Part shown: piece after piece, positions 7,661 through 16,241 of the stretch | Position numbering within the stretch: the first letter of the stretch is position 1 | How the letters are laid out: the number at the start of each line of letters is the position of its first letter | Origin: Streptomyces sp. KMM 9044 | GTDB lineage: Bacteria; Actinomycetota; Actinomycetes; Streptomycetales; Streptomycetaceae | Length of the DNA: 64,000 nt | Direction of reading: 5' to 3' | Assembly: GCF_024701375.2 (NCBI RefSeq) | Contig: NZ_CP113910.1 | Span: forward strand, 3,348,001-3,412,000 | The notes under the pieces: model-generated | The model's database searches: none | What the model was told of the DNA's origin: nothing | What the model saw: the letters and a program-made list of their open reading frames with translations, nothing else | Position numbers and translations under genes: made by a program

Positions 7661-9130
7661 ATGCTCTCTGACGCTGCTCACCCCGACGGTCCGGCCACCG
7701 TCAAGTTCCCTCACCGCTCGCGGCGGGGCGTGCTGCTCGGCCTGTCGGCCCCTCAGCTGATCGTCGTCGCGGTCTGCGGTCTGCTCCTGCTCGGGGTGCT
7801 GCTCACCTCCGGTGTGACCGGAGCGCTCCAGCTCGTACCGCTGTGGGCCGTCGTCCTCGCGGCGGTCTTCACCCGCCACCGCGGTCGGGCGCTCGCCGAC
7901 TGGGCGCCGATCGCGATCCGATACGCGCTCCGGCGCTTCCGGGGGCAGCTGGTCTGGCTCGCCCGGCCGTCCACCCGGCCACGGCGAGAGGGTCTGCTCC
8001 ACCTGCCCGGCACGGCCGCGTCCCTGTGGGTGGTGTCCTCGCCGGACGGCTGCCTCGGCGCGGTGCACGATCCGCACCACGGCACCCTCACGGCCGTGGT
8101 GAAGGTCTCCTCCCGCGCCTTCGCCCTGCTCGACCCGGCCGCGCAGGCAGGCAACGTCTCCGGCTGGGGCCGCACGCTGGCCGCGCTCTCGCGCAGCGGG
8201 CACATCGCCCGCGTCCAGGTGCTGGAGCGCACGGTCCCCGACTCCGGCGACGCGCTCAACCGCTACTGGCAGGAGCACGGCAACGTCCAGACCCCGCTCG
8301 CCGGTCCGATCTACGGCGACCTGCTGGCCGCCGCAGGCCCCGCCGCCGCCCCGCACGAGGCGTACGTCGCCCTCGCCCTCGACCTCAAGGCCGCCCGCCG
8401 CCTGATCAACCAGGCCGGCGGCGGACTCACCGGAGCCTTCGCCGTACTGGCCCAGCTCGCCTCCACCTTCGACCAGTCCGCCCGTACCTCCGGGCTCACA
8501 CCGAATGGCTGGCTGCCCGCGCGCGAGATCGCCGCCGTGATCCGTACGGCGTACGACCCCAAGGCGTCGGCCGCCCTCGACCGGTGGTCCGACTCGGGCC
8601 GTCCGCAGGCCGACCCCGCTGCCGCCGGGCCGGTCGTCCTGGTCGAGAAGGCCGACCGTATCCAGACCGACTCGGCCCACCACGCCACGTTCTGGATCGA
8701 GAACTGGCCGCGCATCGAAACCAGCCCCGGGTTCCTCCACCAGCTCCTGTTCACCACCGGCGTGCGCCGCACCCTCTCGCTGACATACGAGCCCAAGGGA
8801 CTGGACGCCGCTCTGAAGGACGTACAGCGTAAGAAGGCCACCGTGATCGCAGACGCCGCCGAGCGGGCACGCAAGGGCCAAGTCGACTCCGAGGAAGACT
8901 CGGTCGAGTACGCCGACATCAAGCAGCGCGAGCGCCAGCTCATCGCCGGACACGCCGACGTCGCCCTCACCGGCCTGCTCACCGTGAGCGCGGACACCCG
9001 CGAGGAGCTCAACGCCGCCTGCGCCGCCGTCGAGACCGCGGCCGTCGCCGCCCTCGTCGACCTGCGCCTGCTGACCTGGCAGCAGGCCGAAGCCTTCACC
9101 AACGCCGCCCTGCCGCTCGCCCGCCCGTAG
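7661..9130 (+). CDS. SCO6880-family conjugation protein (VirB3/VirB4 N-domain-like)
   Basis: 489 residues from ATG 7661. The N-terminus has a short cytoplasmic segment and two close hydrophobic helices (about residues 28-50 and 53-70), like VirB3. The long soluble remainder (LLHLPGTAASLWVV..., GWGRTLAALSRSGHIARVQVLERT...) matches what I know as the SCO6880 family, a standard partner of VirB4-like ATPases in actinobacterial transfer loci. No Walker A motif is present here; the ATPase is encoded separately downstream, as if a VirB3-VirB4 N-terminal part and a VirB4 motor were split into two genes. It would scaffold the motor at the membrane. The DUF6238 gene follows 44 bp later. Confidence 0.87.
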   Translation: MLSDAAHPDGPATVKFPHRSRRGVLLGLSAPQLIVVAVCGLLLLGVLLTSGVTGALQLVPLWAVVLAAVFTRHRGRALADWAPIAIRYALRRFRGQLVWLARPSTRPRREGLLHLPGTAASLWVVSSPDGCLGAVHDPHHGTLTAVVKVSSRAFALLDPAAQAGNVSGWGRTLAALSRSGHIARVQVLERTVPDSGDALNRYWQEHGNVQTPLAGPIYGDLLAAAGPAAAPHEAYVALALDLKAARRLINQAGGGLTGAFAVLAQLASTFDQSARTSGLTPNGWLPAREIAAVIRTAYDPKASAALDRWSDSGRPQADPAAAGPVVLVEKADRIQTDSAHHATFWIENWPRIETSPGFLHQLLFTTGVRRTLSLTYEPKGLDAALKDVQRKKATVIADAAERARKGQVDSEEDSVEYADIKQRERQLIAGHADVALTGLLTVSADTREELNAACAAVETAAVAALVDLRLLTWQQAEAFTNAALPLARP

Positions 9131-9174
9131 CCCGGCCCCGCACCACCGACCGCGCTCTACCGAAGGGCACCCCC

Positions 9175-9630
9175 ATGCCGACCGAGCCACTGCCCGAACT
9201 GGCTCCGGACTTCGTCCCGTTCGCGACCGCCGCACTCGACTTCCACCGGGCCATCAACATGCCCGTCGCCCCAGTCGCCGCCGGCCGCACCGAACTGGAC
9301 TCCCTGCACGCCCACCTGGTCGCCCTGTACGGGCTGCTGGACGCACACACCGCGCGGACCTCTCCCGTCGCCTCCGTCGAAGGCGACCACCTGAGGGCCT
9401 GCCGCATCCGGCTGTGGCAGGCAGCCGAGCACCTCCACGCCGCCTACCACGCGGCGCCGCAGCCGGTCACCGGCCGCCTCCCGACGCGGGAGGCGTGCCG
9501 GGCCCGTCTGCCCGAGGGCACCCCTGACCTCACCGTGTGCCAGCGCCACCTGGCCGCCGCCGCCCGGGTCCGCCGTGACCACACGCCGGCCGACCTGCGC
9601 GACCCCTTCACCGGCCTCACCCGCCACTGA
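9175..9630 (+). CDS. DUF6238-type small protein of the transfer operon
   Basis: 151 residues from ATG 9175, ribosome site GAAGGG. Soluble and mostly helical (FATAALDFHRAINMPVAPV, then LHAHLVALYGLLDAHTAR and LWQAAEHLHAAYHAA), with no signal or membrane helix. Small proteins of this appearance regularly sit between SCO6880-type and VirB4-like genes in Streptomyces and are called DUF6238. It may be a cytoplasmic adaptor or chaperone of the motor, but no function is known to me. The ATPase gene begins 19 bp downstream, so the two are probably cotranslated from one message. Confidence 0.75.
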   Translation: MPTEPLPELAPDFVPFATAALDFHRAINMPVAPVAAGRTELDSLHAHLVALYGLLDAHTARTSPVASVEGDHLRACRIRLWQAAEHLHAAYHAAPQPVTGRLPTREACRARLPEGTPDLTVCQRHLAAAARVRRDHTPADLRDPFTGLTRH

Positions 9631-9649
9631 CCACCGGAGCACCACCGCC

Positions 9650-11155
9650 ATGCCCACCCGGACCACCCGCGCCAGCGCCAGCCCGCTGTTCGTCCCCCGC
9701 AAGACCGACCGCCGTACGGCCCGCGCCGCCCGCGACCAGTTCGCCGCCGCCCGCGACAAGGCCCGCCACGCCGCCCGGCCCGAAGCGCGCCGCGCCGAGA
9801 CCGGTATCGATCCCGAGCTGCGCGCCACCTACCCGGCCGCCGGCCGCCCCGGTCCCGCCTCCGCACGCGGCGGCCGTCTCAAACTCCCCGCCCACCGGAT
9901 GACCACTGCCACAGCGTCCGGCGCCTACCCCTTCCTCGCCGAGGGCGGCCTGGGCGCCCAGGGCATCTACGTCGGCCGCGACGTGCACGCCGAAGCCGCC
10001 TTCACCTACGACCCGTTCGCGCTCTACGGGCGGCTCGATGGCTTCACGAATCCGAACATCCTGCTCGCCGGTGTCATCGGCATGGGCAAGTCCGCCCTGG
10101 CCAAGTCCCTCGCCGTACGCGCCGTGGCCTTCGGCTACCGCATCTACGTGCCCTGCGACCCCAAGGGCGAATGGACCGTGGTCGCGCAGGCCCTGGGCGG
10201 GCAGACCATCGCACTGGGCCCCGGCCTTCCCGGCCGGCTGAATCCGCTGGACGCTCCCGCCCAGCCATACGGCGTCAGCCAGGAAGACTGGGCGGGCGAG
10301 GTCCGCAAGCGGCGCCTGCTTCTCCTCGGCTCGCTCGCGAAGACGGTCCTGCGGCGCGACCTGCACCCCATGGAGCACACCGCCCTGGACGTGGCACTCG
10401 ACCACGCCGTCGCACGCGCCGAAGCAGCCGGGACCACCCCGCTGCTCGGTGACGTGGCGTACGTACTCGGATCGCCCGAGCGGCTCGGCATCGCGCTCGG
10501 TGACCTGTCCGGACGCCTCGGGCGGGCGGCCGAGGACCTGGCCCACGCGCTTCGACGCCTCGTGCACGGCGACCTGGCCGGCATGTTCGACGCGCCGAGC
10601 ACCGTCGCTTTCGATCCGGCCGCGCCGATGCTCTCCATCGACCTGTCCCGCCTCGGAGGCACCGGCGACGACACCGCACTCGTCCTCGCGATGACCTGTG
10701 CCTCCGCGTGGATGGAGTCCGCGCTCGCCGACCCCACCGGTGGACGGCGCTGGGTGATCTACGACGAGGCATGGCGTGTGATGCGGCACGTCGCCCTGCT
10801 GGAACGCATGCAGAGCCAGTGGAAGCTCAGCCGGGGCCTCGGCATCGCCAACATGATGGTCATCCACCGCCTCAGCGATCTGCTCACCGCGGGCGACGCC
10901 GGCTCCCGGGGGCGTGCCCTCGCCGAGGGGCTGCTCACCGACTGCTCCACCCGGATCATCTACCGCCAGGAAGCCGACCAACTCGGCTCCGCCGCAGCCC
11001 TGCTGGGACTCACCGGCGTGGAGACCCAGGCCGTCTCCGCCCTCACCAAGGGGCGCGGCCTGTGGAAGGTCGCGGGCCGGTCGTTCATCACTCAACATCT
11101 GCTCCACCTGCACGAACGCGAGCTGTTCGACACGGACGCCCGGATGCATACCTGA
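9650..11155 (+). CDS. VirB4-like conjugation ATPase
   Basis: 501 residues from ATG 9650 (GGAG upstream); an in-frame upstream start at 9575 would overlap the previous gene. The Arg/Ala-rich N-terminus is followed by a Walker A GVIGMGKSALAK at about residues 141-152, and Walker B with catalytic Asp-Glu in WVIYDEAWRV near residue 370. A later DCSTRIIYRQE segment resembles the FtsK/HerA-VirB4 fold's final motif. The family powers pilus assembly or substrate transfer through type IV secretion channels. It directly follows the SCO6880-type and DUF6238 genes. No separate VirD4/TraG-like coupling protein is visible in the window. Confidence 0.88.
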   Translation: MPTRTTRASASPLFVPRKTDRRTARAARDQFAAARDKARHAARPEARRAETGIDPELRATYPAAGRPGPASARGGRLKLPAHRMTTATASGAYPFLAEGGLGAQGIYVGRDVHAEAAFTYDPFALYGRLDGFTNPNILLAGVIGMGKSALAKSLAVRAVAFGYRIYVPCDPKGEWTVVAQALGGQTIALGPGLPGRLNPLDAPAQPYGVSQEDWAGEVRKRRLLLLGSLAKTVLRRDLHPMEHTALDVALDHAVARAEAAGTTPLLGDVAYVLGSPERLGIALGDLSGRLGRAAEDLAHALRRLVHGDLAGMFDAPSTVAFDPAAPMLSIDLSRLGGTGDDTALVLAMTCASAWMESALADPTGGRRWVIYDEAWRVMRHVALLERMQSQWKLSRGLGIANMMVIHRLSDLLTAGDAGSRGRALAEGLLTDCSTRIIYRQEADQLGSAAALLGLTGVETQAVSALTKGRGLWKVAGRSFITQHLLHLHERELFDTDARMHT

Positions 11156-11179
11156 GCCGTCCGCTCCCGTTCACGCCCC

Positions 11180-11212
11180 GGGGGAGCCGGCCCGCGCCGC
11201 CCCGGCTCCCCC
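11180..11212. terminator. Hairpin after the VirB4-like gene
   Basis: Arms gggggagccgg (11180-11190) and ccggctccccc (11202-11212), lying in the 103-bp gap between the ATPase gene and the next gene on the same strand. No T-run follows, so it may only partly terminate. Confidence 0.55.
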
Positions 11213-11258
11213 TCGCCCGTCGTCACATCACGCCCTCCGCACAGGAAGTCGCCCCGCC

Positions 11259-12809
11259 ATGCACCTGAAGCGCACGATCCGTCGCGGCCTGCGCCGCCTC
11301 GTCCAGCTCTACGCCGACGCCGCCCGCGCCCACACCGCACACGGCCATGCCTCCGTAACCCCCACAGCCCGTGCGATCCCGTGGACGCGACACGGCGAGG
11401 GGCCGACCGGCGCCCTGACGCGCACGACGAGGGCGAGACCCGCCATGGCTGAGCTGGCATGGATCACGCTGGGCAAGCACCCGCAGCTCGGCCTCACCGC
11501 CGCCACCCTCCACGACGACTTCGGCTCCGCGAACCGGCTGCTGCTCGATGCCGGATTCTCCACCGGGCATCCCGACTTCGCCTATGTCCTCGGCGACAGC
11601 CGTCCGGACGAGGTCCGGGCGACGCTTCAGCAGCTCTACAGCGCTGTGGCCAGCCACTACGTCGCCATCGACGACGCCTCGCTCGACGGCCCCATGCCCA
11701 TCAGCCTGGCGCCGCCACGTGGTTCAGAGCCCGCGCACCCGCCGACCCCGTCACCGCGCCAGCCGGACTTGCGGGCCGATCTCGCGGAGTTCGCCGAGGA
11801 ACTGTCGGGCCGGCTCCCCGGCTCCTGGACTGCCGCCGTCCACGAGCACGCGGGGGAGGAAGGCCAGCTCCCGCTCAGCGAACGAGTCTGGGATTACGGC
11901 CACGTGAGCTGGGCCCTCTCCGAATTCACCCCACATCGAAGCGCCGTGCTCACCAGTGACTCAGGGATCGAGATCCTGGTCACCGACCGCCCCCTGCGCA
12001 AGCACGAATTCCTCATCGCCGTGTTCGAGCCACGAGGCAGCGGGTTCGACACGACCACCAAGACACCCAACGGCATCGTCGTGAGCAACGACCCGGTGCG
12101 AGCAGCCTCCCGAGTGACAACCCGCCTGCTGCCCCGGTACCAGGAGGCCGTCCGCGAGACCCAGCTCAGCCAAGTCGCCAAGTCGGTGGCTGCCGGCCAG
12201 CGCGTTCTGGCCGGATGGGACGCGGTCTCGGACAGCCTGTGCGACGCCGATCACTGGCCGCTCGACGAGCGGTACGGTCTGCGCCAGCAGGTGCGGGACG
12301 CGGAGATGTGGGCGCAGTTCGCACCATTCCTCGAGCACGGTCAGGCGCTGGTCGCGCACGCCGAGGAAACACTTCCTCTCCTTGACCCCGCAGAGCGTGT
12401 GGCCGGGCGCTGGGCGTACCGGCTCAGTGCCTTGCGCGAGGCACTGGACGGCGGCGCCCGGGTGCAGGCCGAGTTCCAGGTGGTCGCCGAGGCGCTCCTG
12501 CCCGACCATCCTCGCTCGAAGGCGGTGTTCGCGGACGCCGTGGCCATGCGCAACGCCGAGGGCTGGCACTACTCCCTGACCTGGATGGACAACGCCGGCG
12601 TCCTCGTCGACATCGCGCGCGCCGACAAGGCGCCGCCCGCGCCACCGACCCGATCGCTCCGTGCGCAGCAGGTCCGGTCGACACGCGCCGAGGCTGCCCG
12701 TTCCTGGTCACCATACGCCGCTCGCCAGATCACCGCGGCGATCGAGAAGAACGCCGGTCCGCCGGCTATCCGCTTCTTCAACTCCAGCAGGCCGCCACGC
12801 TCACGCTGA
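11259..12809 (+). CDS. Unrecognised 516-residue protein at the end of the transfer operon
   Basis: ATG 11259 has AGGAAG upstream; the open frame extends back to 10914 but overlaps the ATPase gene. The first 65 residues are basic and Arg-rich. Residues about 65-145 (LAWITLGKHPQLG..., LLLDAGFSTGHPDFAYVLGD) form one globular unit, and residues about 165-310 form another with PGSWTAAVHEH and FLIAVFEPRG. A helical region follows. There are no membrane helices and no ATPase motif. The middle part reminds me of the region appended to Streptomyces TraG-type proteins, so a role in transfer is plausible but unproven. Its stop at 12807-12809 lies only 37 bp before the ISKra4 end, and whatever originally followed it has been lost or moved. 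Confidence 0.7.
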   Translation: MHLKRTIRRGLRRLVQLYADAARAHTAHGHASVTPTARAIPWTRHGEGPTGALTRTTRARPAMAELAWITLGKHPQLGLTAATLHDDFGSANRLLLDAGFSTGHPDFAYVLGDSRPDEVRATLQQLYSAVASHYVAIDDASLDGPMPISLAPPRGSEPAHPPTPSPRQPDLRADLAEFAEELSGRLPGSWTAAVHEHAGEEGQLPLSERVWDYGHVSWALSEFTPHRSAVLTSDSGIEILVTDRPLRKHEFLIAVFEPRGSGFDTTTKTPNGIVVSNDPVRAASRVTTRLLPRYQEAVRETQLSQVAKSVAAGQRVLAGWDAVSDSLCDADHWPLDERYGLRQQVRDAEMWAQFAPFLEHGQALVAHAEETLPLLDPAERVAGRWAYRLSALREALDGGARVQAEFQVVAEALLPDHPRSKAVFADAVAMRNAEGWHYSLTWMDNAGVLVDIARADKAPPAPPTRSLRAQQVRSTRAEAARSWSPYAARQITAAIEKNAGPPAIRFFNSSRPPRSR

Positions 12810-12826
12810 CTAGCGCGAATCCACGG

Positions 12827-12854
12827 CCACACCAAAATCCGCCTTTGGGTGTGG
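12827..12854. terminator. Hairpin at the left border of the ISKra4 element
   Basis: ccacaccaaa (12827-12836) and tttgggtgtgg (12844-12854) pair with one bulged G. It spans the border of the ISKra4 element, partly using its terminal repeat, and could terminate transcription leaving the 516-residue gene or the transposase gene. Confidence 0.5.
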
Positions 12855-12877
12855 CTCTGTCTGAGTGAGATCCCGAG

Positions 12878-14413
12878 TCAGGCTTGAAGTGCGTATATGT
12901 GCTGGTCGGGTAAGGGATGGAGTCGTTCGTGCTCCTTCCGCGTGTGGAAGATCCAGTAGTCGGGGAAGTCGCCGTTGCTGATGACGGCGCGGAGGGTGAG
13001 GACGGCTTCGGCGCCGGGGACGGTCCACCTGCTGCCGGTGATGTCGAGTCTGTCGGCGACCAGATGGCGGGCTGCTCCTTCGACGGCGCCGCTGGCGATC
13101 GGCCAGCCGGCGGCCAGGGCCTGGTCGTAGTGGACGAAGTCGGCGTTGTTGTCCAGGTATCGGCAGGCTTTGTCCGCGGCGGCGCGCTGGTCGTCGCTGA
13201 GGTGGTGGCGGTCGGCTTCGGCGCGGATGTCGTGGGCGGCGCCGGGGGCGTCGCCGGCCAGGATCCGGGCGGCCTTGCTGCCGACCCAGTCCTCGGTGGC
13301 GGGATCGGTGGCGGTGTGGAAACAGCGAGCGGCTGCCCACAGCTTCTCGATCACGTGGACGATGTCGAGGACGATGTGGATCGTGACATTGCGGCGGGCG
13401 GCCTCGGCCTGGATCAGCTCCCGCTGGTGGGTGGCGCCGTCGATCAGTACGACCCAGGTCCGCCTGTGCTCGGGGTCGCGGGCTTCGGCCTGGTCGAACG
13501 CGGCGGCGATGACGGTTTCGGCGTCCTCGCGGACGGAGGCGGTGAGCCATTTCGCCCGCGCGGTGGGTCCTTTGCGGACGGTGCGGTGGCCGGTGCGGCC
13601 GCCGGGCGGGGCGATGACGTCGTGCGGGCGGCGGACGGCAGGCTCGGCGTCGTGGACGACGGCGAGGGTGGCCATCCTTTTGCGGCAGGACTTCTCCCCG
13701 GCCGCGAGCCGGGTGCGGAAGGTGCGCCGGGCCCTGGCGGCGGCCTTCGCGGTGGCCTCGCGCAGGTGGCCCGGGCGCATCACGATTCCCTTCTGGTCGA
13801 CACTGAGCACCAGCAGCGTCCCGGCCGGGGCCGGCGCGGGGGTGCGGGCCGTATAGAACGCGGCGACGTCCACGGCCGCGGCCCGCACCAGATCCTCCAC
13901 CTGGCGTTTGCCCACCACCCGGCCCCCGCAGCCGCGGTCGATCGCTTCCAGCGCGGTGTCGTAGGAACTACGGACCGCTTCGAGGACCGCGAGGCGGCGC
14001 AGTCCCAGACTGTGCCGGCCGTGGGGCAGGCCCAGCATGGCGTCGGCGGGGTAGAGGTTGGTCATGCCCGCGCCGCGCAGGGCGCACCGGGTCACGGTCA
14101 CCGGCCCCAGCACGGTGGCCAGTTGCCGCCGGTGGCCCTTCTCCAGCCGGCTCCGGCCGCCGGCGAGCGCAGCCCGCTCCCGCGGACCGAGGGCGGACAG
14201 GTGGTCCTCTTCGTGGCGGGCCCGCCACTGGAGATGGGCCTGCAGGAGCAGTCGCCCCAGCTCCCGGGAGCCCGCTTCGACGTCGGCCTCCACCTGTTCA
14301 TGCGTCGCGGTGAGTGCTTCAGGGCCGGAGAGGCGGGTGGTCAGCAAAGTGAGGGAAGAAAACACGCGGGCAAAGGGGTCAGCCGCCGCGGCCGTTTCAT
14401 ACGCTGCGTTCAT
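12878..14413 (-). CDS. ISKra4-family transposase
   Basis: 511 residues from ATG 14413 (ribosome site GAGGACGAGAG). The N-terminal helical region is followed by a DDE-type catalytic core: LLVLSVDQKGIVMRPG (first Asp), TWVVLIDGATHQ (second Asp) and the glutamate in PIASGAVEGAARHLV, then SRWTVPGAEAVLTLRAVISNG, which is characteristic of ISKra4 as I know it. All motifs are intact and the length is normal, so the enzyme could be active. Once the IS5-type insertion is removed, its start lies 48 bp after the stop of the accessory gene on the same strand, forming a two-gene operon; the insertion now separates it from the upstream promoter. Confidence 0.9.
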   Translation of the reverse strand: MNAAYETAAAADPFARVFSSLTLLTTRLSGPEALTATHEQVEADVEAGSRELGRLLLQAHLQWRARHEEDHLSALGPRERAALAGGRSRLEKGHRRQLATVLGPVTVTRCALRGAGMTNLYPADAMLGLPHGRHSLGLRRLAVLEAVRSSYDTALEAIDRGCGGRVVGKRQVEDLVRAAAVDVAAFYTARTPAPAPAGTLLVLSVDQKGIVMRPGHLREATAKAAARARRTFRTRLAAGEKSCRKRMATLAVVHDAEPAVRRPHDVIAPPGGRTGHRTVRKGPTARAKWLTASVREDAETVIAAAFDQAEARDPEHRRTWVVLIDGATHQRELIQAEAARRNVTIHIVLDIVHVIEKLWAAARCFHTATDPATEDWVGSKAARILAGDAPGAAHDIRAEADRHHLSDDQRAAADKACRYLDNNADFVHYDQALAAGWPIASGAVEGAARHLVADRLDITGSRWTVPGAEAVLTLRAVISNGDFPDYWIFHTRKEHERLHPLPDQHIYALQA

Positions 14414-14465
14414 CGGGCTCTCGTCCTCGGACAGTGGCGAATTCGGTTGGCACCATCGACGCTAG

Positions 14466-15557
14466 GTCCTGTCTGGGATTCGGATCATGAGTGCGGTGTG
14501 ATGCTGCGGATCCAGAGCATCGCGCCGCAGAGATGGAGTCCGGCTTCGTAGCTCTGCGGGGTTTTGTCATAGCGGGTGGCGATGCCACGCCAGTTGCGGA
14601 GCCGGTTGATACAGCGCTCCACGGTGTTGCGGTCCTTGTACAGCTCGGCGTCGTGGGAGATGGGTCGGCCGCCGGCGCTGCCGCGCTTCTTGCGGTTCGC
14701 GGCTTGGTCGGCCTTCTCCGGAATGACCGCCTTGATCCCGCGTATGCGTAGGTAGCGGCGGTTCTTCCGGGAGGAGTACGCCTTGTCCCCGGCCACGGCG
14801 TCCGGCCGGGTCCGGGGGCGTCCGACGGGGCCGCGGACCTTAATCCGCTTGAGGACCGCGGTGAACTGCGGGCTGTCACCCGCCTGTCCAGGGGTGAGGA
14901 CGAACACCAGCGGCCGGCACCGGCGATCGGCCGCAACATGGATCTTGCTGGTCAGCCCGCCTCGGGAACGTCCCAGTTCAGCGGCTTTCAACCGGGCCCG
15001 GCGCCGTCTGCGGATCCGTCGTCGCTCGGTACGTGCCTCGTCTTCGCCTTGGGCATCACCTTGTCCGTCCTGCGGCTGTTGCCCCTCCTTGCCGCCCCTT
15101 TTCCGCTTCGGCGGCGGCCTCAAGGGCCGCCGGCTGCTCGGGATCGAGGACCATCCCGGCGGCATGGTGGTGAGCGCGGGAGGTTGCCGAGTCCACGCTG
15201 ACCAGACCCATGTCAACCTGGTCACGGGCGGCAGCCTCGGCGATCATCGCTTCCATCACCTGCTGGAAGATGCCCCGCTTCGCCCAGATCCGGAAGCGGT
15301 CGTACGCACTCTGCCAGGGCCCAAACTCGGTCGGCAGATCACGCCAGGGAGCCCCGGTGCGGAACCGCCACATCGCCGCGTTGAAGTACTTTCGCAGATC
15401 AGGGATGGGCCCGACCGCGGCATACGGGAGATGGGGTTCAACCAGGGACCACTGCTCATCGGTGAGATCGCCTCGCGCCATGACTCATGACCTATCAAGA
15501 CCGAGCCTCCGCGCGCAGGCGATCCACCTAACTCATGATCTGAATCTCAGACAGGAC
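14466..15557 (-). mobile_element. IS5-family insertion sequence nested in the ISKra4 element
   Basis: 1092 bp with 26-bp terminal inverted repeats matching at 24 of 26 positions (14466-14491 and 15532-15557), flanked by CTAG at 14462-14465 and 15558-15561, the YTAR-type target duplication known for IS5 relatives. It carries a transposase encoded in two overlapping frames and no other gene. It landed immediately at the stop codon of the ISKra4 accessory gene. Confidence 0.92.
14485..15481 (-). CDS. IS5-family transposase in two frames (programmed frameshift)
   Basis: OrfA runs 15481 to 15056 (141 residues, MARGDLTDEQWSLVEPHLP...) and contains the DUF4096-like N-terminal domain and the first catalytic Asp in LVSVDSATSRAHHH. 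OrfB continues to 14485 and contains the second Asp in PDAVAGDKAYSSR and the glutamate in DRNTVERCINRLR. OrfB is +1 (equivalently -2) relative to OrfA. The switch probably occurs near 15105-15115, where the minus strand reads gcggaaaaggggcgg. IS5 members with this split make the active enzyme by ribosomal frameshifting; a sequencing or mutational shift is the alternative. Both halves look intact. Confidence 0.85.
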
Positions 15558-16136
15558 CTAGGGACGAGAGCCCGGCCCCACACCGGCGCGACGCCGCCCG
15601 TCGGCCGCGGCTTCCCGCTCCGGCGCACCCGCTCCCGCCCTCCGCGCGCCGCCCCACGCGAACAGGCCCGGCTCGTCCTCGGCCAGCCAGCCCCGCTCCA
15701 CCAGCCGTTTCAGCTTCGAACGGAACCCCTCCACCTTGTTCTTGTCCGTCGACAACCCCAGCGCGGCGCACAGATGATGCGCCCGCATCGGATGCACCGC
15801 GTCCTGCAACACCTCGACGACGTCCCGGTACGAGCGCGGCAGCACATCCGCCTCAAGCCCCGGCTCCCACTGCGGCACCAGCCGCACCCCGACCGGCGAT
15901 CCCGCCCCGCTCCCCTCCACCGGCACTTCCCCCGCGGCCTCGTCCACGGACACCCTCACCGCCCCGTCGCCGGACAGGATCTCCGTCATCGTCTCCCGGG
16001 TGATCTCCAGCCGGGACAGCCTCTCCTCCCGGTCAGCAACTCGCCTGGTCAACTCTGCGATCTGGGAGCGCAGTTCGGCGATTTCCTCCCGCGCGGCAGC
16101 CTCCCGCCGATCGAGCTCCTCCAGCCACGACACCAT
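15558..16136 (-). CDS. ISKra4 accessory protein: coiled coil plus winged-helix-like domain
   Basis: 192 residues from ATG 16136, which has TTGGAGG at good spacing; a GTG six codons earlier is less likely. Residues about 1-45 (WLEELDRREAAAREEIAELRSQ...) form a strong coiled coil, then LSRLEITRETMTEIL. After an acidic variable linker, residues about 110-175 (LPRSYRDVVEVLQDAVHPMRAHHLCAALGL..., KLKRLVERGWLAEDEPGLF) look like a winged helix-turn-helix. I recall similar proteins beside actinobacterial ISKra4 transposases, so it is probably a transposition cofactor or regulator. Its TAG stop is formed by the CTAG at the IS5 insertion point, and the frame ends naturally there because the CTAG was already present. 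Low-complexity residues fill the C-tail. Confidence 0.75.
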   Translation of the reverse strand: MVSWLEELDRREAAAREEIAELRSQIAELTRRVADREERLSRLEITRETMTEILSGDGAVRVSVDEAAGEVPVEGSGAGSPVGVRLVPQWEPGLEADVLPRSYRDVVEVLQDAVHPMRAHHLCAALGLSTDKNKVEGFRSKLKRLVERGWLAEDEPGLFAWGGARRAGAGAPEREAAADGRRRAGVGPGSRP

Positions 16137-16241
16137 CGCCGCCTCCAAGACCACGTCTCAGGACACGACGATCCGCCGTCCGCGCACGAACGGCAACGGC
16201 GCACGGCATCACCAGCTCACTGAAGAAGAGCCGCACCCATC

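Larger units (their letters stand above)
12847..16238 (-). mobile_element. ISKra4-family element, itself interrupted by an IS5-type element
   Basis: The ends are imperfect inverted repeats of about 23 bp starting GGGTG: 12847-12869 on the plus strand and 16216-16238 on the minus strand match at 18 of 23 positions (shared GGGTG, GGCTCT and AGTGAG blocks). Between them lie a transposase gene and an upstream accessory gene, both on the minus strand, with an IS5-type insertion between the two. Without that insertion the element is about 2.3 kb. No clear target duplication flanks it (atccgccttt left, atccccaact right share only part), which suggests a rearrangement or deletion at one side. The right end abuts a truncated integrase. 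Confidence 0.75.

Noticed and set aside
9650..11155. ATPase considered as the VirD4/TraG-type coupling protein
   Set aside because: It lacks N-terminal membrane helices and follows an SCO6880-type gene, the usual position of the VirB4-like motor.
12917..14551. Plus-strand open frame of 544 codons opposite the ISKra4 transposase
   Set aside because: Antisense shadow; Gly/Val/Asp-rich and unlike any protein family, while the minus strand has an intact DDE transposase.
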